Source: Pseudonocardia sp. DSM 110487
GTDB lineage: Bacteria; Actinomycetota; Actinomycetes; Mycobacteriales; Pseudonocardiaceae
Assembly: GCF_019468565.1 (NCBI RefSeq)
Contig: NZ_CP080521.1
Coordinates: forward strand, 3,286,001-3,350,000
Direction: 5' to 3'
DNA length: 64,000 bases
Each line of letters opens with the position of its first letter. The first letter of the stretch is position 1. Of the stretch, positions 1-7,740 are shown in pieces. The notes under the pieces were generated by a model. The model was not told where the DNA came from. It worked only from the letters and a program-made list of their open reading frames with translations, and did no database searches. The position numbers and the translations under genes were made by a program.

Positions 1-812
1 CGGCGGCCCGCCCCGCCCTCCAGCCTGCGCACGCAGACGCCGGACGTGTCGGCGACCCGCGCCGCGAGCGAGTTGGTGACGCCGACGCCGAGGCCGTGGC
101 GGACCAGCGACATGAGCGTCTGCGGCTGGTTGGTCGCCTGCACCGGCTCCAGCTCGTACCCGCACTCGCGGAAGCGCTGGTAGGACTCGAACTCGCCGGT
201 CTCGGGCGCGTCGAGCCTGCCGATGGACAGCAGGGGGTGCGCGGCGACCTCCGCAACCGGCAGCGGATCGGGCAGTTCGGAGAGGGGGTGGCCGGGCGGG
301 TGCAGAGCGACGAGGGGCTCGGCCCACAGGACGTGCCAGCGCACGCTCGCCCTGGCAGGCGCCGGGCTCACCGGCCGGATGCACAGGTCCAGCTCGCCGG
401 CGGCGAGCGCCTCGTCGAGCTCGAGCGTGGAGCGCTCGACCAGCACCACACGCACGTCCGGGCTGGTGCGCGCCGCCTCGCGCAGAACGTGCGGCACGAA
501 CGCGGCGCTGGCGCTGGGATGGCTCCCGAGCGTGACGACCCCGCGGGCGCCGCCGCGCCACGCGGCCATCGAGGCCTCGGTGGCCTCGACCTCGTGGAGG
601 ATTGCGCGGGCGTGGTCGGCGAGCGCCTTGCCCGCCTCCGTGAGCTCGACGGGCCGCTTGCGCCGGTTGAACAGGGGGATGCCCACCCCGCGCTCCAGGG
701 CGGCGACGTGCATGCTGATGCGGGGTTGGGAGCGGTGGGTGGCCTCGGCGGCGGCTACGAAGCTGCCCGTGTCGACGACGGCGAGGAACGAGACCAGCCA
801 CTCCAGCCGCAT
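1..812 (-). CDS. LysR-family transcriptional regulator (3' end beyond the window)
   Basis: Reading leftward from an ATG at 812 gives an open frame of 270 residues that runs off the left edge, so roughly the last 30 residues are missing compared with the usual 300. Residues 1-60 form the winged HTH typical of LysR proteins (FLAVVDTGSFVAAAEATHRS, then QPRISMHVAALERGVGIPLF). The remainder matches the substrate-binding domain, including the GELDLCIRP stretch. The gene is divergent from the cupin gene at 922. A canonical LysR box lies between them, so it probably controls that gene and itself. The inducer is unknown, perhaps an aromatic ketone if the cupin assignment is right. Confidence 0.88.
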   Translation of the reverse strand, partial: MRLEWLVSFLAVVDTGSFVAAAEATHRSQPRISMHVAALERGVGIPLFNRRKRPVELTEAGKALADHARAILHEVEATEASMAAWRGGARGVVTLGSHPSASAAFVPHVLREAARTSPDVRVVLVERSTLELDEALAAGELDLCIRPVSPAPARASVRWHVLWAEPLVALHPPGHPLSELPDPLPVAEVAAHPLLSIGRLDAPETGEFESYQRFRECGYELEPVQATNQPQTLMSLVRHGLGVGVTNSLAARVADTSGVCVRRLEGGAGR

Positions 813-850
813 GCCATGGCACCCTACGAGCGTCGGCTGCCCGGCGCACG

Positions 851-865
851 ATCAGCAGCGCTGAT
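851..865. promoter_or_regulatory. LysR-type operator (ATC-N9-GAT palindrome)
   Basis: The sequence ATCAGC-AGC-GCTGAT is a perfect 6-bp inverted repeat with a 3-nt centre. It contains the T-N11-A core known for LysR regulators. It sits between the divergent LysR start (812) and the cupin start (922), where a shared operator is expected. Function is inferred from position and symmetry. Confidence 0.6.
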
Positions 866-921
866 GCTGGCATCCGAGAAGCGCGGTTCACGAGAGGCGG
901 AGCGCGGGGTACAACCGGGCG

Positions 922-1383
922 ATGACCGAGCACGCGCCCGACTTCCTCGTGCAGAGCGCCGACATGCCCTGGGTTCCGCAGGGTTCGAACAACGTCTGGT
1001 TCAAGCCGATCCGGATCAACCTGGAGAAGGGCACCTGGGTCAACCTGCTCAAGGTGGCCAGGAGCGGCGTCGTGAACCGGCACCGCCACCTCGCCGAGGT
1101 CGAGGGCTGGGTGCTGCAGGGCAGGTGGCACTACATCGAGCACGACTGGCAGGCCGCGCCCGGCGCCTACGTCTACGAGCCGCCCGGTGACGTCCACACC
1201 TTGGTCGCCGACGTCGAGGACGAGGAGCACCCGATGCTCACCCTGTTCTCGATCCACGGCCCGATCGAGTACATGGACGCCGACGGCAACCTCGCCTACG
1301 TCGAGACGGCCGAGACGAAGCTGAAGCGCTACACCGACTACTGCAAAGAGGCCGGGATCGAGCCGGCGGACATCGTCTTCTAG
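922..1383 (+). CDS. Cupin protein, 2,4'-dihydroxyacetophenone dioxygenase-like
   Basis: This 153-residue protein is a single cupin barrel. Residues 45-60 read NLLKVARSGVVNRHRH, supplying the two His of cupin motif 1, with E at residue 60 in AEVEGW. Motif 2 is around residues 84-94 (YEPPGDVHTL), giving the third His. The layout fits non-haem Fe cupin dioxygenases related to 2,4'-dihydroxyacetophenone dioxygenase, which cleave an aromatic alpha-hydroxyketone. ChrR-like cupins are an alternative. The ATG at 922 follows the LysR box. The substrate is inferred from overall similarity only. Confidence 0.7.
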   Translation: MTEHAPDFLVQSADMPWVPQGSNNVWFKPIRINLEKGTWVNLLKVARSGVVNRHRHLAEVEGWVLQGRWHYIEHDWQAAPGAYVYEPPGDVHTLVADVEDEEHPMLTLFSIHGPIEYMDADGNLAYVETAETKLKRYTDYCKEAGIEPADIVF

Positions 1384-1727
1384 TGTCCCGCGCACCCGTG
1401 GACGGGGCACGTCGCGGTCCTGGCGGTGTGGCCTCCTGGCGGCGTCGCGCATTGTGCGGGCCGCCGCATCGTCGGCATGATCATCGGATCGGTGCATGGC
1501 CGGCCACATGCGGCCGTGGGGGCACCCATCTGGTGATCTTCGTGGTTGCTGCGGGCCGGGTCGATGCCTGTGATCGTCGCTTGGGTGCATAGCCGGCCGT
1601 ATTTGGCCGTTTTCGCGCCAGCGCCTCGATCATGGCCGCGAGACCGCCTTCGGTGGCGCCGCGCGCCTTCCGGGCAGGCCCTCGGCCTGCCCGCGTTCGT
1701 CCGGGCGGCCACGGCCGTCGCCGACCG
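1384..1727. other. 344-bp intergenic region with repeats, no convincing gene
   Basis: The gap between the cupin gene and the convergent SnoaL gene holds short frames on both strands, but none shows a recognisable domain or a good ribosome site. It contains two copies of a 27-bp GGTGCAT...GGCCGT element (annotated separately) and several short GC hairpins. It looks like dispersed intergenic repeat material, possibly also terminating the two converging genes. Confidence 0.5.
1491..1610. repeat. Two 27-bp imperfect direct repeats, 93 bp apart
   Basis: Copies at 1491-1517 and 1584-1610 share GGTGCAT, then GCCGGCC, an AT, and GGCCGT, with five mismatches in 27 positions. Each copy can fold through its CGGCC and GGCCG halves. 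The differences fall in the loop between the arms, as expected for a structured repeat. No coding function is evident. Confidence 0.55.
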
Positions 1728-2144
1728 TCACACCACGTCGAACGCCCGCGCGACGGCGAGGCTGTCCTCGTAGATGTGGTAGCGGGTGATCAGGCCGTCC
1801 ACGACCGTCAGGTGGAGCGCGAACGCCGCGACGTACGGCCGGCCGGTCGGCTTCGCCGTGTGGGCGACCTCGCCCAGCACCACCGCGTCCGTCCCGTCGA
1901 CGAGCACCGCGTGCACGCGAGCGTCGCTCTCCCCCGGCACGTGGTGCTCGGCGATCTCCCGGAAGTTGCCGGCCGCGTCCGCCCTGGTGCTCCGTCGGCG
2001 GATCCACGGCACGGTCTGCGTGTAGTCGCCGTCGGGCCAGTCCAGCTTCCAGTCCACCTCGTCGGCGAACAGCTGCCCGATCCGTTCCGGGTCGCCGGCC
2101 GCGATCCGGCGCAGGAGCTCGTCGACCGTCTCTCGCGTGTTCAC
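1728..2144 (-). CDS. SnoaL-like / NTF2-fold protein
   Basis: The 138-residue product begins at GTG 2144 (MNTRETVDELLRRIAAGDPE) and has the NTF2-fold pattern: an N-terminal helix with an AAGDPERIGQLFADEVDW segment, then the strand pair FALHLTVVDGLITRYHIYED. This is the hallmark of SnoaL-like polyketide cyclases, ketosteroid isomerase relatives and many uncharacterised small enzymes. A longer upstream frame exists, but it would run into the divergent gene at 2206 and has no family similarity there, so the GTG is preferred. The substrate is unknown. Confidence 0.75.
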   Translation of the reverse strand: MNTRETVDELLRRIAAGDPERIGQLFADEVDWKLDWPDGDYTQTVPWIRRRSTRADAAGNFREIAEHHVPGESDARVHAVLVDGTDAVVLGEVAHTAKPTGRPYVAAFALHLTVVDGLITRYHIYEDSLAVARAFDVV

Positions 2145-2205
2145 ACCGACCAGCCTCGCCGCCCGCCGCGGCAGGGTCGATGACCTCGCGGGTAATAGTG
2201 GCTCC

Positions 2206-3801
2206 ATGGAGACCGCCGACGCCGTCGTGATCGGGGGCGGGCACAACGGCCTCGTCGCGGCCGCCGTGCTGGCCGACGCAGGCTGGGACGTGTGCCTGCT
2301 GGAGGCCACCGACGTCCTCGGAGGCGCCGTCCGCTCGGCCGAACTGCACCCGGGGTTCACCGCCGACCTGTTCAGCGCGTTCTACCCACTCGCGGCCGCC
2401 TCACCGGTGCTGCGAGCGCTCGACCTCGCGAGCTGCGGGCTGCGCTGGGCCCACGCCCCGGCCGTCCTCGCCCATCCGGCGCGCCCCGACGGCGCCCCCG
2501 CGGCCGTCCTGCACCGGGACCGCGAGCGCACCGCCGCCGCGCTGGGGCCGCGCGACGGCGAGGCGTGGCTGCGGCTGTGCGTGCAGTGGGACGCGGTCGG
2601 CGACACGGTCGTGCGCTCGCTCTTCACCGCGTTCCCGCCGGTGCGCGGGCCGTTGCGGCTGCTGCGCCGCATCGGAACGGCGGACGCGCTGCGGCTGGCC
2701 CGGTTCCTCACCTTGCCGGTGCGGCGGATGGGGGAGGAGCTCTTCGCAGGCGAGCCCGCCCGGCTGCTGCTCGCGGGGAACGCGGGGCATGCCGACATCC
2801 CGCCGGACGCGCCGGGGAGCGGCGTGTTCGGGTGGCTGCTCGCCATGCTGGGCCAGCACCACGGCTTCCCGGTGCCGGAGGGAGGGGCGGGGCAGCTCGC
2901 CGCGGCGCTCGCCAGGCGGGCCACGGCGGCGGGCGCCCAGCTGCGCACGGGGGAGCGCGTCGAGCGGATCGACGTGCGGGGTGGGCGGGCTGTGGCCGTG
3001 CACTGCGTCACGGGCCGCACCGTGCGGGTCCGCCGCGCCGTGATCGCCGACGTCGCCGCGCCCGTGCTCTACCGCCACCTGCTCCCGGCGGCCGCGGTGC
3101 CTGCGCGGCTGCGCGCCGACCTCGAGCACTTCGCGTGGGACACCCCGGTCGTCAAGGTCAACTGGGCGCTGCGCGAGCCGATCCCGTGGGGCAACCCGGG
3201 GGTCGCGGGGGCCGGCACCGTGCACCTCGGCGCGGACGAGCGGGGCCTCGTGCGGTGGGCGGGCGACATCGAGTCGGGGACGGCGCCTGCCTCCCCGTTC
3301 ATGCTCTTCGGGCAGATGACCACGGCCGACGCCACGCGGTCCCCGGCCGGAACCGAGAGCGCGTGGGCGTACACGCACCTCCCGCGCGACGTCGCCGACG
3401 ACGGGATCGCCGACCGGCTGGCCGACCGGGTCGACGAGGTCGTCGAGGAGTTCGCCCCTGGCTTCCGGGAGCGGGTGCTGCACCGGATGGTCCAGCGGCC
3501 GGCGGACCTGCAGGCGGCTGATGCGAACCTCGTGCACGGCGCGGTGGGCGGCGGCACGATGCAGCTGCAGCAGCAGCTCGTGTTCCGGCCGGTGCCGGGG
3601 CTCGGCCGGGCGGACACGGTGGTCGACGGGTTGTACCTGGGCAGCGCGTCGGCGCATCCCGGCGGCGGCGTGCACGGCGTGTGCGGCTGGCTCGCGGCGC
3701 GTGCCGCGCTCGCCGACCATGGACCGCTCGGCGGGCTGCGCCGCCGCGTCGTGTCCGCGGCGCTGGAGCTGATCTACCGGGACTCGCCCTCCGCGAGGTA
3801 G
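2206..3801 (+). CDS. FAD-dependent oxidoreductase, phytoene dehydrogenase (CrtI)-like
   Basis: The 531-residue protein begins ATADAVVIGGGHNGLVAAA-like after the ATG: the Rossmann GxGxxG dinucleotide motif at residues 9-16 (GGGHNGLV), followed by an acidic residue in LLEATDVLGGAVRS. The C-terminus carries the second FAD motif (VDGLYLGSASAHPGGGVHGV), typical of the CrtI/phytoene desaturase and amine-oxidase superfamily. No carotenoid genes are nearby, so it is probably one of the many CrtI-like NAD(P)/FAD oxidoreductases of unknown substrate. An in-frame GTG-type upstream start would overlap the divergent SnoaL gene and is less likely. The 3' end overlaps the convergent SRPBCC gene by 28 nt. 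Confidence 0.85.
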   Translation: METADAVVIGGGHNGLVAAAVLADAGWDVCLLEATDVLGGAVRSAELHPGFTADLFSAFYPLAAASPVLRALDLASCGLRWAHAPAVLAHPARPDGAPAAVLHRDRERTAAALGPRDGEAWLRLCVQWDAVGDTVVRSLFTAFPPVRGPLRLLRRIGTADALRLARFLTLPVRRMGEELFAGEPARLLLAGNAGHADIPPDAPGSGVFGWLLAMLGQHHGFPVPEGGAGQLAAALARRATAAGAQLRTGERVERIDVRGGRAVAVHCVTGRTVRVRRAVIADVAAPVLYRHLLPAAAVPARLRADLEHFAWDTPVVKVNWALREPIPWGNPGVAGAGTVHLGADERGLVRWAGDIESGTAPASPFMLFGQMTTADATRSPAGTESAWAYTHLPRDVADDGIADRLADRVDEVVEEFAPGFRERVLHRMVQRPADLQAADANLVHGAVGGGTMQLQQQLVFRPVPGLGRADTVVDGLYLGSASAHPGGGVHGVCGWLAARAALADHGPLGGLRRRVVSAALELIYRDSPSAR

Positions 3802-4232
3802 GCGAGGCGGCGCAACGTCTCGGCGTGCCGCGGGCCGAACAGGACCGACCGGGCGCCCGCGGGCAGCAGCCGGGCCGGACCGCCGCGCACCTCCTCGGAC
3901 AGGACGACGTCGCATCCGTCGGCCCGCTCGTCGAGGGTCAGTCGGAGCTCGGTCTCGCCAACGGGCCACGCGCGGCCACGCAGCACGAGCTCCCGCTTCG
4001 GGACGCACGCGAGCACGGTGACGGTGTCATCCAGCAGGAGGGGCCAGGTGCCGACCGAGTAGTGCAGCTGCGTGCCCACCCCCGGCCACGCCGGGTCGAC
4101 CTCCCGCATCCGCGTGGCCCCCACCACCCACGACGGGTACAGCCAGCCGTCGGCGAGCACCGCCCACAGTGCATCGACGGCGGCGCCGACCTGGCGGCGA
4201 ACGGTGACCACGGCGGAAGGGTAGATCCGCAT
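3774..4232 (-). CDS. SRPBCC-family (polyketide cyclase/START-like) protein
   Basis: The 152-residue product starts at ATG 4232 (MRIYPSAVVTVRRQVGAAVD). The order VDALWAVLADGWLYPSWVVG followed by a beta-rich core ending in a long helix (ARSVLFGPRHAETLRRLAYL) is characteristic of the SRPBCC hydrophobic-pocket fold. Members bind lipids, polyketides or aromatic compounds and the ligand cannot be predicted. Its tail overlaps the tail of the CrtI-like gene on the other strand, suggesting compact convergent transcription. Confidence 0.75.
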   Translation of the reverse strand: MRIYPSAVVTVRRQVGAAVDALWAVLADGWLYPSWVVGATRMREVDPAWPGVGTQLHYSVGTWPLLLDDTVTVLACVPKRELVLRGRAWPVGETELRLTLDERADGCDVVLSEEVRGGPARLLPAGARSVLFGPRHAETLRRLAYLAEGESR

Positions 4233-4327
4233 GCGATGACGCCCTCCATGAGGCCCCCGGACAACACCCGCGCTGTGCGAGGTGGCCACCCGCTGTGTGA
4301 GGTCGATCGTCGGTGCCTCTGGCGCGA

Positions 4328-5908
4328 TCAGCCGTCGTCGGAGCCCTTGTCGTCCGATCCCTTGCCCTTGCCGCCGCCTTTCCCGCTGCCGCCTTTGTCC
4401 GCGCTGCCGCCGTCGCTGTCGTGGCCACCCTTGTCGCGCTTGCCGTTGTCGCCGCTGTCTTTCTTGTCGCCGCTGTCTTTCTTGTCGCTGCCGCGGTCCT
4501 TGCTGCCGTTGCGGCCGCCGTCGTTGCCGCCGTCGTCGTTGCCGCCGCTGTCGTCACGGCCCTTGTCGTCACGGCCCTTGTCGCTGCTGTCGTCGCCCCG
4601 CTCGCGGGTCTGCTTCTTCCCGCCGCTGTGGCCGGAATCGTCGTCGGCCGCGGCCGAACGCTGGGTGGTCTTCCCGTTGGAGCGGCTGTTCTCGCTGGAT
4701 CGCGCGGACTTCGCGCCGGAGTCGGAGTCCGCAGCAGTCGTCTTGGTCTTCGCGCCCGTGCGAGCCGTCTCGTTGCCGGCCGACGGCGGGTCGCCGCGGT
4801 GCTCGCCACCGGCTCCACGTCCTTGCGAGCCGCTGGACGAGGTACTGGCGGGGGTATCGCTCGGTGACCCGTTGCCGGGTTTGTCGCCTGCGTGCCCGTT
4901 GCCCGGCTTGCCGTCGGAGCGTGCGCCGGCGGGTGTGTGACCGGGCGGGCCGTTGCCCGGTGTGCCGGCGGGTGGTCCGCCGCCGGCGGTGCCGTGGGAC
5001 TTCGCGGCGGCGGGGGTGCCGTCGGGTGGCCCGTTGCCTGGTTTCTCGGTGGCATGGTTCTCGGTGGCATGGCCGTTGCCGGGGGCGCCGTCGGAGCGTG
5101 CGCCGGCCGGTGTGCCGCTCGGTGAACCGTTGCTGTTGGAGCGCGCGGCGGCGGGGACGGTGCTGGGTGGTGCGTTAGCCGCGCCGTTCGGCGGAGACGT
5201 GGTCCCGTATGTCTGGGCCGCGTATGACCACGTCCCGCCCGGCGGGGTGCCGGCTCCGCCGGGCGGGACGGTCCCGGACTCGGGCGCGGCCGTCGGGTCG
5301 GTGGACCCGGCCGATGCCCTGTCCGGTGTCTGGACGTGCCTGACAGCGAGGTACTGGCTTGCGGCCGCCCGCAGGCTGGCGAGCCGGTCGAACGGTGGGC
5401 CGCCCACATCGGACGGGATGCCCTCGGCGAAGGCCTGCCGCAACGCGGCGAACACCGACTCGTCGTCGGGCGTGGGGCCCGTCAGATCGAAGTTGCCGGA
5501 CCAGCCGAATCCCGCGGACAGCGGCGCGTCGCTCGGCGGGAGCGGGAACCCCGCGGCCTGCCCGGCGATCGAGCGCCCGGCCGCGTCCTCGACGACGGAA
5601 GGTCCGAGCACAGCAGTGGCGGCGAACAGGGCGCCTGCCGCGACCGCCACCTTCCGAACGCTGCGGCGGGGTGGCTCGGGAGGCGGCGGCGCGATACGGG
5701 CGTGCCCGCGGGGCACCAGCGGCCGGTCGGCGACGTGGGGACCGCGGCCCTCCCTGCGCAGCAGTGCCGCAACGGACACCGCGCCATCCGGTCCCATCGG
5801 CGGCGGAGGAGAGGTGGGAATCCCCGCACAGCGGGTGATCAGCTCAGCGACGGTGACGGTGCCGCTCGTTCTGGAGCGGGGGCCGTGTGAGCAGGCGGGC
5901 GATTCCAC
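4328..5908 (-). CDS. Low-complexity single-pass membrane protein, unknown function
   Basis: The 526-residue frame starts at GTG 5908. Residues 18-55 carry two similar motifs (TVTVAELITR and VSVAALLRRE), a pattern seen in cytoplasmic tails of actinobacterial membrane proteins. A basic RRSVRK then precedes one membrane segment near residues 86-106. Residues 110-190 are a short globular stretch. From about 200 to 380 there are degenerate repeats such as TPAGARSDG and PGNGH. The last 130 residues are almost only K, D, G and S (for example DSGDKKDSGDNGKRDKGG), highly charged and presumably disordered outside the cell. I do not recognise a family. A wall- or polymer-associated role is only a guess. 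The coding potential is supported by codon bias in this frame. Confidence 0.6.
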   Translation of the reverse strand: MESPACSHGPRSRTSGTVTVAELITRCAGIPTSPPPPMGPDGAVSVAALLRREGRGPHVADRPLVPRGHARIAPPPPEPPRRSVRKVAVAAGALFAATAVLGPSVVEDAAGRSIAGQAAGFPLPPSDAPLSAGFGWSGNFDLTGPTPDDESVFAALRQAFAEGIPSDVGGPPFDRLASLRAAASQYLAVRHVQTPDRASAGSTDPTAAPESGTVPPGGAGTPPGGTWSYAAQTYGTTSPPNGAANAPPSTVPAAARSNSNGSPSGTPAGARSDGAPGNGHATENHATEKPGNGPPDGTPAAAKSHGTAGGGPPAGTPGNGPPGHTPAGARSDGKPGNGHAGDKPGNGSPSDTPASTSSSGSQGRGAGGEHRGDPPSAGNETARTGAKTKTTAADSDSGAKSARSSENSRSNGKTTQRSAAADDDSGHSGGKKQTRERGDDSSDKGRDDKGRDDSGGNDDGGNDGGRNGSKDRGSDKKDSGDKKDSGDNGKRDKGGHDSDGGSADKGGSGKGGGKGKGSDDKGSDDG

Positions 5909-6290
5909 AGGTCACGTCTTCCGGGTGGCGTACGTGCACGTCCAGGGCGGTGTGATGTCGTTTCCTACCCGCGCCCGACGGTGGACGACCAGACTCAGTT
6001 CGCCCGCTCGTCGCACGTCACCTGAACAGCCCCGAAGATCGTCACCGTGTCGTTCAACGTCTCAGAAGTACCGCCCACCGATCAGGACGCCGATGTATCG
6101 CGCCAATTGGCGGCGGCTATCACCGCCGAATGGAGCAGTGCTTTCCGAATCACGATCCGCAACGGTCCAGCTACCAAGAGCGAGCGTGTGACCGTGGGTA
6201 ACGCCTCTCACCCGGACGGTGCTGTCCGATCGGACCACTGGCGTTCGGGCAAGCGGCCGATCACGGATTGCCGGGCGGCCACGCCCGGGG
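5909..6290. other. 382-bp intergenic region, no gene supported
   Basis: Composition here is visibly less GC-biased than in the neighbours. A 101-codon plus-strand frame from 6047 has no recognisable domain and a poor ribosome site. A perfect palindrome ACGTGCACGT lies at 5932-5941, just upstream of the GTG of the low-complexity membrane protein, and could be a regulator site. The rest may hold that gene's promoter. Confidence 0.4.
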
Positions 6291-7040
6291 TCACGGTCGG
6301 GGAGTGGACGCGAATGTCGGGCGGCCGAACGTCGCCGCCACCCCGGCGCTGAAGGCCACGTGGTCCGGTGGCCGCCGCGCGAGGTCGCCGAGGCCGGCCG
6401 CCGCGAGCAGCCCGTCGTCGAGCTCGCGTGCCTCCGCCCGTCGCAGCGGCCACGTGACGTGCGTGTTCGGCAGGTACCAGGTGCGCCCGATGTGGGCGAC
6501 GTGCAGACCCCAGCGCGCGGTGAGGAACCGCTCGAGGGGGCCGTCGACGGCGGGGCCGACGGGCGAGACGGTCACCCGGCTGCGGACCGGCGGACCCGGC
6601 CGGAGCAGCTGGGCGGAGTAGGTACGCGACTCGCCCTCGTGGCGCAGTCCCATGCGGGCCCACCGGTACGGCAGCCCGAACACCGCCCGGCCCGCGGCTA
6701 CGGCGGCCGCGCGCTGCGCGGCCATGCTCAGGAACACGACGCCGCGCCGCCCCGTGGCGTCCACCGAGTACAGCCGGACGTTGGTCTCGAGGAACGTGCC
6801 GGCCCACGGCACCGGCGGGCCGCCGACGATCGCCGTGCCGACCAGCCGGAACGGCACCAGCCCGACGTAGGTGTGCCCGTCGAGCACGTCGGGCGCCACC
6901 CCGGCAGGGAGGAGGTGGCGCACCGCGTCGGGGTCGACCGCCCAGTGCAGGAACGCCACGTCGAGCCAGCGTTGCGAGAGCAGGTGCGGGCGCGGGAGCG
7001 ACGGTGGGTCCACCCGCACGGGCTCGATCGGCGTCGGCAC
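6291..7040 (-). CDS. DUF2071 (YqjF-like) protein
   Basis: The 249-residue product begins at GTG 7040. It shows the DUF2071 signature throughout: LLSQRWLDVAFLHWAVDPDA at the start, LLPAGVAPDVLDGHTYVGLV, then FLETNVRLYSVD and GVVFLSMAA, and RTWYLPNTHVTWPL near the end. The family resembles an acetoacetate-decarboxylase-like fold, but its reaction is not established. Length fits the family (about 240). The start is divergent from the lipoprotein gene at 7107 with a 66-bp gap that must hold both promoters. Confidence 0.85.
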   Translation of the reverse strand: MPTPIEPVRVDPPSLPRPHLLSQRWLDVAFLHWAVDPDAVRHLLPAGVAPDVLDGHTYVGLVPFRLVGTAIVGGPPVPWAGTFLETNVRLYSVDATGRRGVVFLSMAAQRAAAVAAGRAVFGLPYRWARMGLRHEGESRTYSAQLLRPGPPVRSRVTVSPVGPAVDGPLERFLTARWGLHVAHIGRTWYLPNTHVTWPLRRAEARELDDGLLAAAGLGDLARRPPDHVAFSAGVAATFGRPTFASTPRP

Positions 7041-7106
7041 GCGCCCATCGTCGCGCAACGCTGCGGGCTCCCGGACGTCCTCCTGGTACGGGGAACGGGG
7101 GTCGGG

Positions 7107-7733
7107 ATGCGTGCGATACGACTGGCAGGCGCTCTTGCCGTGCTGGTGGTGCTGGTCTCCTGCGGGTCGCCCGCCGCGCCGGTCCGTGGTCCAGTGCCCA
7201 TCGCCGTGCGGGACATGCCACCGCTCCCGGACGAGGGCCGGCACAGCACGGTGGCCGAGTTCACGGACTGGATCACCGACCCGGCGCCGGACCGGGCGTG
7301 GCTCCTCGATCCCTGCTTGCCGACCGCGTACCCGACGGACGGGCAGCGTGTCGACTTCCGCACCGTGAGCCGGGAGGGTCCCGAGGCGTTCGACGCCCGA
7401 CAGCTGGGGGTGTACCCGACGGCCGAGGTGGCTGCCGAGGTGCTCGCCGGCTTCCGCCGGGTGCTCGCCGCCTGCCGCACGGGGCAGCTGGAGGGCGGCG
7501 CGCGGTGGACCTGGGTGACCGCGGACGCCCCGGACCTCGGCGACGACGGATTCCTGGCCGCGTCCACGTTCGTGGCGCCGGAGTACGCGAGCCACGGCGC
7601 CCGCATCGCCGTGACGCGGGCCGGGAGCTCGGTCTTCCTCGCCCACGCGGGCGGCGAGTACTACACCGCGGAGATCGACGATGGGGCGCGGGCCGTACGC
7701 GAGGTCGCACAGCGCTTCCTGGACTCGCTCTGA
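7107..7733 (+). CDS. Secreted lipoprotein, hypothetical
   Basis: The 208-residue protein begins with a lipoprotein signal peptide: MRAIRLAGALAVLVVLVSCG, with the lipobox LVSC and Cys19 as the predicted acylation site. The mature part has no clear domain. It contains paired Cys residues (DPCLPTAYPT and AACRTGQL) and ends in an amphipathic helix (DGARAVREVAQRFLDSL). It resembles small ligand-binding or sensor-domain lipoproteins of actinomycetes, but this is not specific. The ATG is placed directly before the hydrophobic segment. Confidence 0.75.
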   Translation: MRAIRLAGALAVLVVLVSCGSPAAPVRGPVPIAVRDMPPLPDEGRHSTVAEFTDWITDPAPDRAWLLDPCLPTAYPTDGQRVDFRTVSREGPEAFDARQLGVYPTAEVAAEVLAGFRRVLAACRTGQLEGGARWTWVTADAPDLGDDGFLAASTFVAPEYASHGARIAVTRAGSSVFLAHAGGEYYTAEIDDGARAVREVAQRFLDSL

Positions 7734-7740
7734 CGCACAC

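Noticed and set aside
96..1190. Long plus-strand open frame across the LysR gene
   Set aside because: It is the antisense shadow of the minus-strand LysR frame, which has a complete HTH. The plus-strand translation has no domain and is biased to Arg/Gly/Pro, as expected for GC-rich shadows.
6047..6352. 101-codon plus-strand frame in the 5909-6290 gap
   Set aside because: No family resemblance, poor ribosome site, and its 3' third overlaps the end of the DUF2071 gene antisense.
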